64,000 nt of DNA from Polyangiaceae bacterium (GTDB taxonomy: Bacteria > Myxococcota_A > Polyangia > Polyangiales > Polyangiaceae), in the NCBI GenBank assembly GCA_025353725.1, contig JANXOF010000037.1, positions 1-64,000 of the forward strand, given 5' to 3'. Of this stretch, positions 25,988 through 35,356 are shown one piece after another; position 1 is the stretch's first letter, and each line of letters opens with the position of its first letter. The position numbers were made by a program, and so were the translations under genes. The notes below the pieces were generated by a model, which worked only from the letters and a program-made list of their open reading frames with translations, was not told the origin of the DNA and did no database searches.

Positions 25988-28584
25988 ACGACCGAGCGCT
26001 TTGGGAGGGGGGCGTGAAATACGCTTCGAAGAATCGCCAAACCTTGCGGCAGCGCTTTAGACCGCTGGCGCAAGGATTGGCCGCGCTCGTGACATGCGTC
26101 GGAACGCGCGCGGCGAGCGGCGAAGAGCCCTTTCCAGGGCGCGCGGAGCGGATTCTTTCACCCGGTCGCAGTGTGATCGCCGAAGACTCCGCCGAGTCGC
26201 TCGTGCTGAACCCTGCCAATCTTGGTCAGCTTCCGGGGCCGGAGGTGCGCTGGACAGGTGTTCGTTGTCCTGACACGCGGCGCGTGGCGTGCGGACACGC
26301 CATCGACCTCGCGACTCCGCTTTTTGGAGGGTTATCCACAGGGTTTCGTGTCGACTACGTGAGCCCACCAGGGGGCCCGAAAGGCGCTGGGTTTCCCTAC
26401 GATGGCGTGGATTACACGTGGATTACGTGGGGAGTCGGCTACTCGATTTCGCCACGCGTCTCAGTCGGGGGGTCCGTTCAAGCGTCGTTTTCGTCAAATC
26501 CGTACACGTCTGGTTTATTCGGCATTACTGCTGGACTCTCTTATCGGCCGAGCACAAGGTTTGGATTTGCCGCCGTAGCGCATGACTTCAACGGAGCGCG
26601 CGTCCAGCCGGTTTCTCCGAATGGCTATCCCGTGCTCGATCGTCAGTACGTCTTGGGAATGGCCTTTAGGCCCACGAATACCCGAGCCATCGAGATCGAC
26701 TTCGAGGCAAAGTACTACGACGTTCTCGATCAATTTCGACCTCGTGCGGTCGTCGGCATCGACGTTCCGGGGGTGGGTCGACTTCGCGGCGACATCGAGG
26801 TGAGCTCTCTCGGTAACGATGCCAGGCGCGGCGTTCTCGCTACGGCGGGGGCCGAAATTTACTTTAACGGCTTTTCTGCTGGCGGCGGAGCACTTTTCGG
26901 TAGCGCACTGGGTCGTGAGACCTCCGTGGGCGAGTACGTGACGGCGTCGATAGCGGGTTATCAAAGCCCGGGCGTACCCCGTAGTGAGAGAGCGGTAAGC
27001 CTTCGCTTGGAGAGCACACCCGGTACGCGAAATCACGTGCGCTTGCTCAAGCGACTTTGGGACCTCGCGGGCGACAAAGAAGTCGCCGGCGTCACCCTGA
27101 TCGTTCGCGCTGAGCCTGCCACCTCCTACGCGCACGCCGAGGAGCTCGCGGACGCGTTCCGCGTGCTCAAGGCCCACGGAAAAAAGGTGATTTGCAGCTT
27201 CGAAGACGCCGGACCCAAAGCGCTCTACGCGTGCGCGAGCGCGACGCGAATCGTCATCAATCCCGCAGGCGGCGTTAGGTACGCGGGCCTGAAAACGACG
27301 CACATGTACCTCGCCGGCCTGCTCGGCAAGATCGGCATCAAGGCGGAATTCGTTCGCATCGGAGCGCATAAATCCGCGCCCGAGCAGTTTACGAACGAGC
27401 ATGCGAGCGACGTGGCGAAGGCCGATCAGGAAGACCTTCTTCGCCAGCACGAGGCCGTCTTCGCGCGCACGATGGAGCTCTATCGCCATATTCCGGAGGC
27501 CGAGTTCAAGGCTAGTTCGGCCAAAGGACCGTTCGTGGCGAGCGAGGCGCGAGACGCGAGGTGGGTCGACGGTTACGCCTTCGACGACGAGCTGGAACGT
27601 GTCACGCGCGACGTCATCGGGCGCAAGGTGAGCTACCAGAAATTCAGTGACGAGGCGCATGCCCCGAAGATGTTCGGTTCTCGCCCGCGTCTCGGGCTGC
27701 TTTACATCGACGGCGACATTGTCGACGGCCGATCGCAAACCATTCCGGTGCTCGGAATGAAGCTCGTCGGATCGTATACAATTACCGACTCCATTAAGGC
27801 TCTCGAGGACGACAATCAAATCAAAGCCGTCGTTCTCCGTATCGAGAGCCCCGGCGGTTCGTCGATGGCGTCTGAGGTGATGTGGCGCGCGCTGAAAAAA
27901 CTCGGTGAGAAGAAACCCCTCATCGTGTCGATGGGTACGGTCGCGGCAAGCGGCGGGTACTACGTGGCGTCCCCCGCACGTCAGATCTTCGCGCTGCCTC
28001 TCACGATCACGGGATCGATTGGCATCTTCTACGGGAAGGCCGACGTAAGCGAGCTGCTTGCCAAGGTCGGGGTCAACATTGAAGTCCGTAAGACGTCACC
28101 GCGTGCCGACACAGACGCCTTCTATCGCGGCTTTACAGACGATGAGCGCGTGGAACTGCAGCATAAAATTCAACAGTTTTACGACGTGTTTTTGGACCGC
28201 GTGGCACAAGGGCGTCACCTGACGAAAGAGGAGGTCGACGTCGTCGGTCAAGGGCGCGTCTGGGCTGGTCAGCAAGCACTTGACCACAAATTAGTCGACC
28301 AAATGGGCGGGCTTCGTCACGCCCTCGGCGCGGCGCGCGCCCTCGCGAACCTCCCCGACGACGCTCCCATCGAGGAATACCCGGCTCTCCAAACGTCGCT
28401 TCTTGAGTACGCACTCAATCTGGTCGGCTTAAAGGTGGGAGCCGGAATTGACGTCGGCGGTTTGCCACTGCAGGTGAAAGAGCTGCTCCGCGGCGTTGCT
28501 CCGCTGGCGCTTTATGGCGACGGAAAAGCGCTCGCGCGGATGGAGTGGGTACCGCTCGAAGACACGGTGGGCGTCGACGACTGA
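25984..28584 (+). CDS. Signal peptide peptidase SppA fused to an N-terminal beta-barrel-like domain
   Basis: The 866-residue protein starts with a signal-like segment (PLAQGLAALVTCVG). Residues about 60-330 alternate short polar and aromatic strands (LNPANLGQLPG, VGYSISPRVSVGGSVQASF, ITAGLSYRPSTRFGF, RAIEIDFEAKYYDVL), as in outer-membrane or PorV-like barrels. Residues about 335-866 are a tandem SppA serine protease: the general-base Lys is Lys463 in IGAHKSAPEQF and the nucleophile Ser656 in VAASGGYYVA, spaced as in 67K-type SppA. A normal SppA has only a membrane anchor here. The reading frame is uninterrupted. Confidence 0.88.
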   Translation: MNDRALWEGGVKYASKNRQTLRQRFRPLAQGLAALVTCVGTRAASGEEPFPGRAERILSPGRSVIAEDSAESLVLNPANLGQLPGPEVRWTGVRCPDTRRVACGHAIDLATPLFGGLSTGFRVDYVSPPGGPKGAGFPYDGVDYTWITWGVGYSISPRVSVGGSVQASFSSNPYTSGLFGITAGLSYRPSTRFGFAAVAHDFNGARVQPVSPNGYPVLDRQYVLGMAFRPTNTRAIEIDFEAKYYDVLDQFRPRAVVGIDVPGVGRLRGDIEVSSLGNDARRGVLATAGAEIYFNGFSAGGGALFGSALGRETSVGEYVTASIAGYQSPGVPRSERAVSLRLESTPGTRNHVRLLKRLWDLAGDKEVAGVTLIVRAEPATSYAHAEELADAFRVLKAHGKKVICSFEDAGPKALYACASATRIVINPAGGVRYAGLKTTHMYLAGLLGKIGIKAEFVRIGAHKSAPEQFTNEHASDVAKADQEDLLRQHEAVFARTMELYRHIPEAEFKASSAKGPFVASEARDARWVDGYAFDDELERVTRDVIGRKVSYQKFSDEAHAPKMFGSRPRLGLLYIDGDIVDGRSQTIPVLGMKLVGSYTITDSIKALEDDNQIKAVVLRIESPGGSSMASEVMWRALKKLGEKKPLIVSMGTVAASGGYYVASPARQIFALPLTITGSIGIFYGKADVSELLAKVGVNIEVRKTSPRADTDAFYRGFTDDERVELQHKIQQFYDVFLDRVAQGRHLTKEEVDVVGQGRVWAGQQALDHKLVDQMGGLRHALGAARALANLPDDAPIEEYPALQTSLLEYALNLVGLKVGAGIDVGGLPLQVKELLRGVAPLALYGDGKALARMEWVPLEDTVGVDD

Positions 28585-28585
28585 G

Positions 28586-29749
28586 CTACGCCGCGCGCAA
28601 CGTAATAAGGGCTACCGCCGGCGCGACGCCCAGGCGCATCGGCGGACCTGTTGTGCCGAGCCCTGGGTGCACGAAGAGTGTCGCGTCACCATGCGTGTAG
28701 AGGCCAATATGGAAGCGATGAGCGAGCTTCGAGGCGTTAATGTAGCGCCCCAGGAAGGGCACTGCGATTTGGCCGCCGTGGGTATGGCCGCTGAGTACAA
28801 CGTCGACATTCCGCGCCGCGGCGGCTTCAAAAGCCTCGGGATCGTGCGCGAGGAGAATACTCGGGACGCCTTCGGGTCGCCCTTGGAGCGCGACTTCAAT
28901 GTTTGCGCGTTGGGTCCAGTTGTCGTCGATGCCTGCAAGATGCAGCTTTGCGTTCTCGCGCTCGAAGGTAATCCCCTCGTTGCGCAGGACGGTGACGCCG
29001 GAGCCGCGGAGCAACGTGATGAGCGGCTCTCCCTCGCCGAAGTAATCGTGGTTTCCCATGATCGCAAAGACGCCGAGCCGGCCGCGAAGGCTTCCAACGA
29101 GCGTCGTTATGTCGTCGTGGAAAGCTACGCCGCTCGTGACCATATCACCCGTGACGACGACGATATCCGCGTTGGCCGCGTTCGCCGCGCGGGCCCAGCG
29201 CATCCCCCACCAGAGCGGTGTGAGCGCGCCGATGTGGAGGTCAGAAAGCTGCGCAATCGTGAAACCGTCAAACTCATGGGCGAGACCGCGCACCTTGATT
29301 TCGAGCTTTCGCGTGACGAAGAACCATCGTCGAAACGTGCACCCATACCCGCAGACGACGAGTCCGCTCGCGTACGTCCAAAGGAAAAAAGCGGACGACG
29401 GACCCGCCGGCGCGCCGCGCACGAGATCGACGAGAGGCTCGAGCGCGAGATAGACCAACGAAGGAACCATGCAATAGACGCAGGCGCACCAATGCCAAAA
29501 ATACGGGAGGTCGAGCAGCCATGTTTGCCACCACGGGCGATGCCAGTCTTCGCCTGCGTTGTTGGCGCGTCCCGTGAAAGCTAGGACGCCTGCCAGTCCG
29601 AGCATGACTCCGCCGCACCAAGCCGCCGCATGACTGAGTCCGAGTCGGTGGAGCATTTCTGCCGAAGCGACAACAAACGGCGCGTGCGCGGCGGTCGTGA
29701 TGACAAGGAGGATTTGGCGGAACCTCGAGATGCGCGGGCGCTTCGACAT
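28586..29749 (-). CDS. Membrane-anchored metallophosphoesterase (YkuE/YaeI type)
   Basis: The 387-residue protein has four hydrophobic helices in its first 130 residues (ILLVITTAAHAPFVVASAE, AWCGGVMLGLAGVLAF, WHWCACVYCMVPSLVYLAL, FLWTYASGLVVCGYG). A calcineurin-like phosphoesterase follows with the metal motifs SDLHIG, VVTGDMV, IMGNHDYFG, LAHDPEAF and LSGHTHGGQ, and the late GLYTHGD. Related enzymes hydrolyse UDP-diacylglucosamine or other lipid-linked phosphates. The stop codons of this gene and sppA, on opposite strands, are one base apart. Confidence 0.88.
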   Translation of the reverse strand: MSKRPRISRFRQILLVITTAAHAPFVVASAEMLHRLGLSHAAAWCGGVMLGLAGVLAFTGRANNAGEDWHRPWWQTWLLDLPYFWHWCACVYCMVPSLVYLALEPLVDLVRGAPAGPSSAFFLWTYASGLVVCGYGCTFRRWFFVTRKLEIKVRGLAHEFDGFTIAQLSDLHIGALTPLWWGMRWARAANAANADIVVVTGDMVTSGVAFHDDITTLVGSLRGRLGVFAIMGNHDYFGEGEPLITLLRGSGVTVLRNEGITFERENAKLHLAGIDDNWTQRANIEVALQGRPEGVPSILLAHDPEAFEAAAARNVDVVLSGHTHGGQIAVPFLGRYINASKLAHRFHIGLYTHGDATLFVHPGLGTTGPPMRLGVAPAVALITLRAA

Positions 29750-29771
29750 TTCAGGAGGATGCGACGCTCTA

Positions 29772-31805
29772 CTACGCGAGCCTCCCCTCGACCACTGCGC
29801 CGTCGCACCCGATCGCGCGAACCGTGTCTTTTGACGCCCAAAGCGCGATATGGTTCGAAGCCAATCCGAGGTCTCCAGTCATTCGTATCCACGTCGGTGA
29901 AGGGGACGCGGTGCGCCTGAGAAGACGCGCCTGTGCGGAGCCTGCCCAGGCCTCACCCGTCGTCGACGTGACGAGCGCGAGAAGGTCGCGGGTCGTTTGA
30001 ACGGCCTCGAGCCGCGGCTCGAGCGAGGGGCTTAGCCACAGCGCGTGCCCACCGACGCCGACGGTCACGGCGGCGCCGTCGGGCAGCGGGGCTATCGCCG
30101 CGAGGTGTCCACCGCAGATCGATCCGATGTACGACGCGCGGCCTCCCTCGAGACGAACGAGGGCGCCCCAGTCGCCGCACGCGACGAGGTGTCCGGAGTC
30201 GAGCCTCGTCGCTGCGCGCAGCCGAGCGGTCTCGCTGGCGTCGGCGAGTAGGCCTAAACGGTTGCATGAATATTGCGCGACCACGCCCGTCGTGGTTCCT
30301 GCGATCGCCCGCTGGACCGAGTTTCGGTAAGGCCGATCGCCCACCAGTGTGGTTGTTCCCGAAGGGTCTATGTGCGCACCAAGGAAGTTGATTTCAGGGT
30401 CGTGAAGCGGCCATCGTTCGACATCAAAATCGCTGCTCGAGAGAGATGCAACGAGGCCGCCGTCACCGAAAACGAGGAAGCGATTTTCATCGAGCCAGCG
30501 AAGACCGCGCACGGATGCCCAGGGGTACGCGTCGTTGTCGGCGGAGGCCACGGCCCACACGCCTCGCTCCCAGCGCTGGAGACCGTGCGTGGAGACCGCT
30601 AACGCGGTGCGCCCGCTTGGGTCGAAGGCGGCGGCGGCAAGCGTACCCTGTGCGTGACTCGGAGTTGTGATTGCCCATCTCCACGAAGCCGGATTCGAAG
30701 CTTTCGCTTCGCTTTCGCGCTCGTCGGTCGCGCCCGGCGGACGTGATGAAAAAGACGCCTGCGGGAGCTTCGCCGTTTGCACCCGCCGCGACACAACGAG
30801 CCTCTGCGACGACGCGTGACCGCGACGTGCGACGGCTTGCGCCGCCTCCGAAGCGGCACGAAAGGAGGGTTCAATCGCTTGCCAAAAGTCCATCACGCTC
30901 GCGTGGCGACTCTCCGGCTCCGCGGCCATCGCCTTCGTGAGTTCGCGGTCGAGCGCCTCGACCAATCGCGCGTTGGTTTCCAGCTCCGGTGCGAGCGTAC
31001 CGTGGGCCCCGCGGAGCGTAGGTCGAGGCTCGGTCAGAATACGCATAATAATGAGAATCGGATTCTCACCTTCACGAAATGGGAACGCAGGTTTCCCAGA
31101 AAGCATCTCGTACGCCACCGCTGCGAGCGAAAAGACATCGGTGCGAGGCGACACTCGCTCATTGCCTTTTTCGTATTGCTCGGGAGGAGCGTATCCAAGG
31201 GATGCGCCCGCGAGCGCTGTCGTGCGGCGCAGGTTCATCGCCGCAAGCTTCACCAATCCGAAATCGGTCACTTTGGCGACTTCGTTTCCGCCCTCGGTCG
31301 CGAGCAAAATGTTCGACGGTTTCAGGTCCCGGTGAACGACGTGTTGCGCGTGAACGACGTCGAGCGCCTGGCAAATCTGGCGGAGTAAACGCCGCGTTCG
31401 CTCGGTCCCGAGGCCACACCCTTGCTGCGCCCGAAGAACCTTGTCGAGCGTCGTCCCGTGGACGTACTCAAGTACCGTGAAGGGAAGTGCGAGGGGCTCG
31501 GGCCCATAGGGCGAACGCACGTAGGCTACGGCATGATCGTAAAAACGAACGATGTAGGGGTTGGGCAAGCCTTGGGTCGAAAGCATGCGCAGGACTTCGG
31601 CCTCGCGCCGGAACCGCAGGAGTGAATCTTGGGCCACGACATCGGGTCGGAGGACTTTGACGACGACAACGTGGCCTGAAGCGTCACCCCACGTCGCGCG
31701 AAATACCCACCCTTGACCACCTTCGCCGATGCACTCGCAAACGTGATAATTCGTGCCGCCCGACCCTCTTAAAACGGTGCCGACGAGAGAATCGCGAAGC
31801 GGCAT
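29772..31805 (-). CDS. Ser/Thr protein kinase with C-terminal beta-propeller
   Basis: From ATG 31805 the 677-residue protein has an N-terminal Hanks kinase (about 20-310): glycine loop IGEGGQGWVF, Lys in VVVVKVLRP, HRDLKPSNILL, TDFGLVKL, GYAPPEQY, then FSLAAVAYEMLSGKPAF. No transmembrane helix follows. The last 330 residues are repeating four-strand units (LAAAAFDPSGRTALAVSTHGLQ, FLVFGDGGLVASLSS, HLVACGDWGALVRLEGG, AVTVGVGGHALWLS), which suggests a six- or seven-bladed propeller as a substrate-binding or sensing module. Expected to be cytoplasmic. Partner unknown. Confidence 0.88.
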   Translation of the reverse strand: MPLRDSLVGTVLRGSGGTNYHVCECIGEGGQGWVFRATWGDASGHVVVVKVLRPDVVAQDSLLRFRREAEVLRMLSTQGLPNPYIVRFYDHAVAYVRSPYGPEPLALPFTVLEYVHGTTLDKVLRAQQGCGLGTERTRRLLRQICQALDVVHAQHVVHRDLKPSNILLATEGGNEVAKVTDFGLVKLAAMNLRRTTALAGASLGYAPPEQYEKGNERVSPRTDVFSLAAVAYEMLSGKPAFPFREGENPILIIMRILTEPRPTLRGAHGTLAPELETNARLVEALDRELTKAMAAEPESRHASVMDFWQAIEPSFRAASEAAQAVARRGHASSQRLVVSRRVQTAKLPQASFSSRPPGATDERESEAKASNPASWRWAITTPSHAQGTLAAAAFDPSGRTALAVSTHGLQRWERGVWAVASADNDAYPWASVRGLRWLDENRFLVFGDGGLVASLSSSDFDVERWPLHDPEINFLGAHIDPSGTTTLVGDRPYRNSVQRAIAGTTTGVVAQYSCNRLGLLADASETARLRAATRLDSGHLVACGDWGALVRLEGGRASYIGSICGGHLAAIAPLPDGAAVTVGVGGHALWLSPSLEPRLEAVQTTRDLLALVTSTTGEAWAGSAQARLLRRTASPSPTWIRMTGDLGLASNHIALWASKDTVRAIGCDGAVVEGRLA

Positions 31806-31937
31806 CTTGGCAAGCCTAGGCAAGCCGAGATCGAGAAGCTAGCCGAACGCTACCCTCTCGACTGCCGACGGCGCCGCGTGGCGCGCTAAACTTCCCGATG
31901 CCCGCGGTGGCGCAACCGCGGAGGCTCGGACGCGGGC

Positions 31938-33158
31938 TTAGCCGCAAGGAACGCATAGAGAACCTTCGTCGGACGGACATCCTTGGCGCGTCCACGCGTC
32001 CGCCCTTCGGACGGCATCGTCGGGCAGCGGCGGCAAGGTCATCGGCATTCCCGGGAACATGCCCGGCTCCGCGGCGCCGCTCCACTCGCGTTGGCGCTGG
32101 CGAAGACGCTTGACGAGCTCGCTCTCGGTGCAGCCCTTCGGTGAGCGCCCGAGGACTCGCTCGAGCGCCACCTGCGACAACGGACGGGCATCGTGGCAGT
32201 GACGGCATGATCCGTCGAAAACGTCGCGCTGCACGGCGCGAAAACAGCGAGCCCTAGAGCTGCTGGCCATACGTCGTGCGGCGGAGGCGCGAAGGGTCGA
32301 GGTAGCGGCGCAAGGTCCGAGCTATCGACGGAAACGTAGGCGTACAGCTTGTCAACTTCAGCGTCGCTCAAGTTCGCGAAGGCAGGCATCGTCGTGTCCG
32401 CGGTTGTGGCATCACGCCCGCGCACGGCGCGCGCTCCGTTGGTGCGCCACGCGAGACCCCACGCAGGCGCGAGCGTACCCGCGGAGCCGGACCGAACGCG
32501 CCCTCCGAAGTACGTACGCGCAAGGAGCGGAAAGCCGAGACGCAGGAGCGGAGCTTCCACCAGCGCACCGTGGCATCCGGCGCAATGCGTCGAAAATAGC
32601 CTCTTTCCCTCGTTCACATCGGAGGCGGCGTACGGAGCGTCGTCACCGCATGCCTCGAGGCCGCTGACTGCGAGCAGCCTTTCGATGCGCTCGCGCGGTA
32701 CGGGAAACATCGATTCAGTGCGGCGCCTTCGCCGAGGTACGGGGCTCGCGAGGAAGCGCTGAGCCCCGCAAGAGGAAAACCGCTGGATGGACCACGTGCG
32801 CGGCTTTCCGGCTTCGATCCCGAGCGGGGCATCCAAGGCGGGAGTCGCGCCCTCTTCATGGCGCTTTGCATCCACGATAGAGGCGTAGGAGTTCGGGACC
32901 TGAAAGGCCGACCCACTTCGGCGTTCTGGTGAACCCAAACTCGAAGGCTGCGGCGCTCCGAGGGGTCTCGGTGGGCGCCGCGAGCACGTCGCAAGGCGCT
33001 TGCGTGGGCGCCGCTGCGTCGAGGCCCGCGTCGCCGTCGGTGCGGCTAGGCGCCGTGGGATCGGTCGTCGTCGAGGGACCTGCGGCGTCCAATCCCGAAC
33101 ACGCGAGGCTCAGCGATGCGATCGCCAGTACCAGTGCCGAGACCTTGGCTTCGCGCAA
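31938..33158 (-). pseudogene. Di-heme cytochrome c lipoprotein, frame broken at least twice
   Basis: Reading starts at TTG 33158 with a lipoprotein signal (VSALVLAIASLSLAC) and an Asp/Ala/Gly linker. Near 32870-32930 the useful frame changes; the next frame (open from 32938 to 32039) contains heme site 1 (STHCAGCHG) and a likely Met ligand (TMPAFANLSDAEVDKL). Near 32243 the frame changes again; the last frame (to 31938) contains heme site 2 (DGSCRHCHDAR). At the second break one extra T in the minus-strand T-run (A-run 32241-32244) would restore the join. It would be a periplasmic c-type cytochrome of about 400 residues. Confidence 0.7.
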
Positions 33159-33546
33159 CCCGCGTTGGCGCCGGCCTGCAGCGCCGCCAGGGCAGCCTCG
33201 CTGTTTTCGGCGGAAAGGCGGACCGTGAACGCGCACACTGGCGACGCGTCCGCGGCTCCCACGTCGCGTCCGCTTGCAAAGACCTCCTGCGTCACGAAGC
33301 GCATCGAAGGGTCGCGGGTAAGCGAGCACTCTTTGGTGGGCGTAAGTACGAACGGCACGAGTACCTTGCGTCCCGCCCGTCTCGATTTGGCGCGAGAGCC
33401 CACGGAGGAACGCGACGGGTGTGCTGCGCGTGTGAGCCAGCTTTTCGGCGAGCAGCGTTAACGCGAACCGCGCATCGAACGACATCGCCGTGTCCGTTGT
33501 CTCCGTGGCTCTGCTCAGCGGCGTCACTCGCGGGCTCTTGATTCAC
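33110..33546 (-). pseudogene. Unknown secreted or cytosolic protein, frameshifted
   Basis: Two readable parts lie in different frames. The first (from about 33546; MSFDARFALTLLAEKLAHTR, VAFLRGLSRQIETG) stops making sense near 33385. The second (open from 33403 to 33110) reads VLVPFVLTPTKECSLTRDPSMRF, VTQEVFASGRDVGAADA and FTVRLSAENSEAALAALQAG. The change lies in a GGGC/GGGA-rich stretch and needs two missing bases or one extra. It ends inside the start of the cytochrome gene, so the pair was probably co-transcribed. I do not recognise the family. Confidence 0.45.
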
Positions 33547-33825
33547 CCTTGGCTTAGCGTCAAGGGCACGACGTAACATCGCGCGCGGGGGTGCGTGATG
33601 GCCCAGCCCGCACGGAGGCCTCCAGTCAAATTCGACCACCATCCGGACGAATTCGTCCGACCCATGGTGCGAGCTAGCGCTTTTCGTCGGAACTTCGCGC
33701 GCGGTTGCGCGGGCACGCGGTGTGCTCCGCACTCGTTGCTGTCGTTCACGACATTGCGCGGCTCGGTGACGGCCGCTACAGCAGGCGCAGCTCGCACTTT
33801 TTTTTGCTCTCAAACCAGAGGTTTC

Positions 33826-34230
33826 ATGCAACGCAGACCGCAGACATCGCGAACGACGCACCGCGCTTCGTTCTTGATGCTCGACCCATTCGGGCACATG
33901 AACACCGTTCATTACCTGACATTTTTTCTCGAGCATCGCTTCGAGGCACTTCGGGCCGACGTCGGACTCGACCTCGCGGCGATCGGCAAGTTGCCGTTCA
34001 TCTTCGTAACCCAACGAGCGGACCTGACGTTTTTCAAGGCCGTAGCCGGTGACGAGGTCTTCACCATCTCGTCCCACGTACGCGAATTTGGAGACGTCGA
34101 CTGCCGCGTGCGATGCGAGCTCCAAAAAGCCGACGGTTCGCTCGCCGCGACGTGCGAGCTGACTCACGATCTCGACGCCCGAATTATGGACGACGAAGAG
34201 CGCCATACGAAATTTTCGTACGGGTTCTAG
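33826..34230 (+). CDS. Thioesterase-like hotdog-fold protein
   Basis: From ATG 33826, with AGAGG five bases upstream, the 134-residue protein has the acyl-CoA thioesterase (4HBT) pattern: MLDPFGHMNTVHYLTFFLEHR, with the catalytic-region Asp and the GHMN motif, then LTFFKAVAGDEVFTISSHV and CRVRCELQKADGSLAATCE. A coenzyme A thioester is the expected substrate. The C-terminus (RHTKFSYGF) is unusual, and the frame stays open past its TAG into the next small gene. The larger frame upstream to 33595 shows no conserved sequence. Confidence 0.7.
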   Translation: MQRRPQTSRTTHRASFLMLDPFGHMNTVHYLTFFLEHRFEALRADVGLDLAAIGKLPFIFVTQRADLTFFKAVAGDEVFTISSHVREFGDVDCRVRCELQKADGSLAATCELTHDLDARIMDDEERHTKFSYGF

Positions 34231-34251
34231 GCACTCATCGGCGTCGACAGC

Positions 34252-34499
34252 GTGATCGACCTGGCGACGTTCGACCAGGTCGCGCGCGAAGTGAATGCGA
34301 TCTTTGCTCGACACTTCAACGGTGCGGCCATTGCAGAATTCTTCCGAGCGGAGCTTGGCGTTCAATGCGATGCGCGGCGCGTCGACACGGGCGAGGGGAT
34401 AAAAAGTTTTTCTGGAAGAGCGCGACCTCGATCGTCGAAAGTAAACGACAATTTGTGAATCGATACCATGGAACCTGCAAAGCTCTTTCGGCAGCGTAA
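34252..34499 (+). pseudogene. Small unknown gene, frame broken at a G-run
   Basis: GTG 34252 opens VIDLATFDQVAREVNAIFAR, HFNGAAIAEFFRAELGV. At the GGGG run 34395-34398 the frame must change; adding one G gives a continuation DKKFFWKSATSIVESKRQF ending at a TAA at 34497. The joined product is about 82 residues. The composition on both sides fits coding sequence, so I prefer one broken gene to two unrelated frames. No family is recognised. It follows the thioesterase by 21 bases in the same reading frame. Confidence 0.45.
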
Positions 34500-34506
34500 T
34501 TGTCTC

Positions 34507-35356
34507 GTGAAGCAGCTCGAAGGCTCGCTTTGCGTGTTTCGTACGGCGCTTGGCGATGACGTACGAGCGCCAACTTCCCCCGAGCTCGAAGCGGCCTGCG
34601 CTTGCCTCGGCGCGCCCCTGGAATTTGTCACAAGAGGCGTCGAACGGCGCGGCGTCGATCGTCGTCTCCCATGCGTCCGCGGACGCTTTTGGCGGCATGT
34701 ACCTTTTGGCGCGCTGGCTGCCACTTCCCGAACCGCGCGCGGGCGGGCCTTGGTACCGTAGCGGCCGCGCGAGGGACTTCGATTACCACCACTTTGCGGT
34801 GGACGTGGGTAGCGCCTTTGCGGACACGGGACGTTCGACGCCGACGCCGCGCACGATGACTCAACGCTGCGTTGGAGCGATGATGCGCGCGTTAGCGCTA
34901 CCGGCCAGCGCGCGCACGGCGGTCGTCGTGGCCAAGGACGACCCGAGCGCGAACGACGCGTCGTCGTACCCTGGCAACAGCCTCGTCATTCTGGAGTTCG
35001 CGCGCGATGCGCTTGTGTCGCTCTGCGAAGCGCCGCGCGGGTCATGGCGGGATACGCTTCTTCGTGAGTCGGATCGCGTGCGTGCCGTCGCGCTGCCAAG
35101 ACCCGATCTTCTTCGCCGGTCGGAGGTCGCCGTGACCTTTTCGTCCGTCGGTGACGTGGCCACCATCCCGTGGGCGGCGAGGCCTGACCGATCCTTTTTC
35201 GAGATGATTCCCACTCCGGCGTCCGATTCGTCGGCCACGGTCGTTCTCTGCGGACGCGGCAAACGTCAGGCTCTCACAGTGTGCGCGAAGCCGGGTCACA
35301 TCGTACTGGAACGCCTCGAGCTCGTACGTTCAGCTTGGGAGGCGGCTCTGGTTTGA
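34507..35356 (+). pseudogene. Unknown protein, frame broken near 34640
   Basis: GTG 34507 starts a coding-like frame (QLEGSLCVFRTALGDD, APTSPELEAACACLGAPLEF). From about 34650 a different frame carries the rest (GAASIVVSHASADAFGGMYLLARWLP, DFDYHHFAVDVGSAFADTGR, ALPASARTAVVVAKDDPS, SEVAVTFSSVGDVATIPW) to a TGA at 35354. The shift needs one extra or two missing bases and I cannot place it exactly. The joined protein would be about 280 residues. I do not recognise it. Its stop overlaps the next start (TTGA). Confidence 0.5.

Noticed and set aside
33292-34698. A 468-residue minus-strand frame covering several plus-strand and minus-strand gene remains
   Set aside because: Its text is dominated by Arg, Ser and Ala without domain motifs, and it contradicts the thioesterase and lipoprotein frames in the same region.
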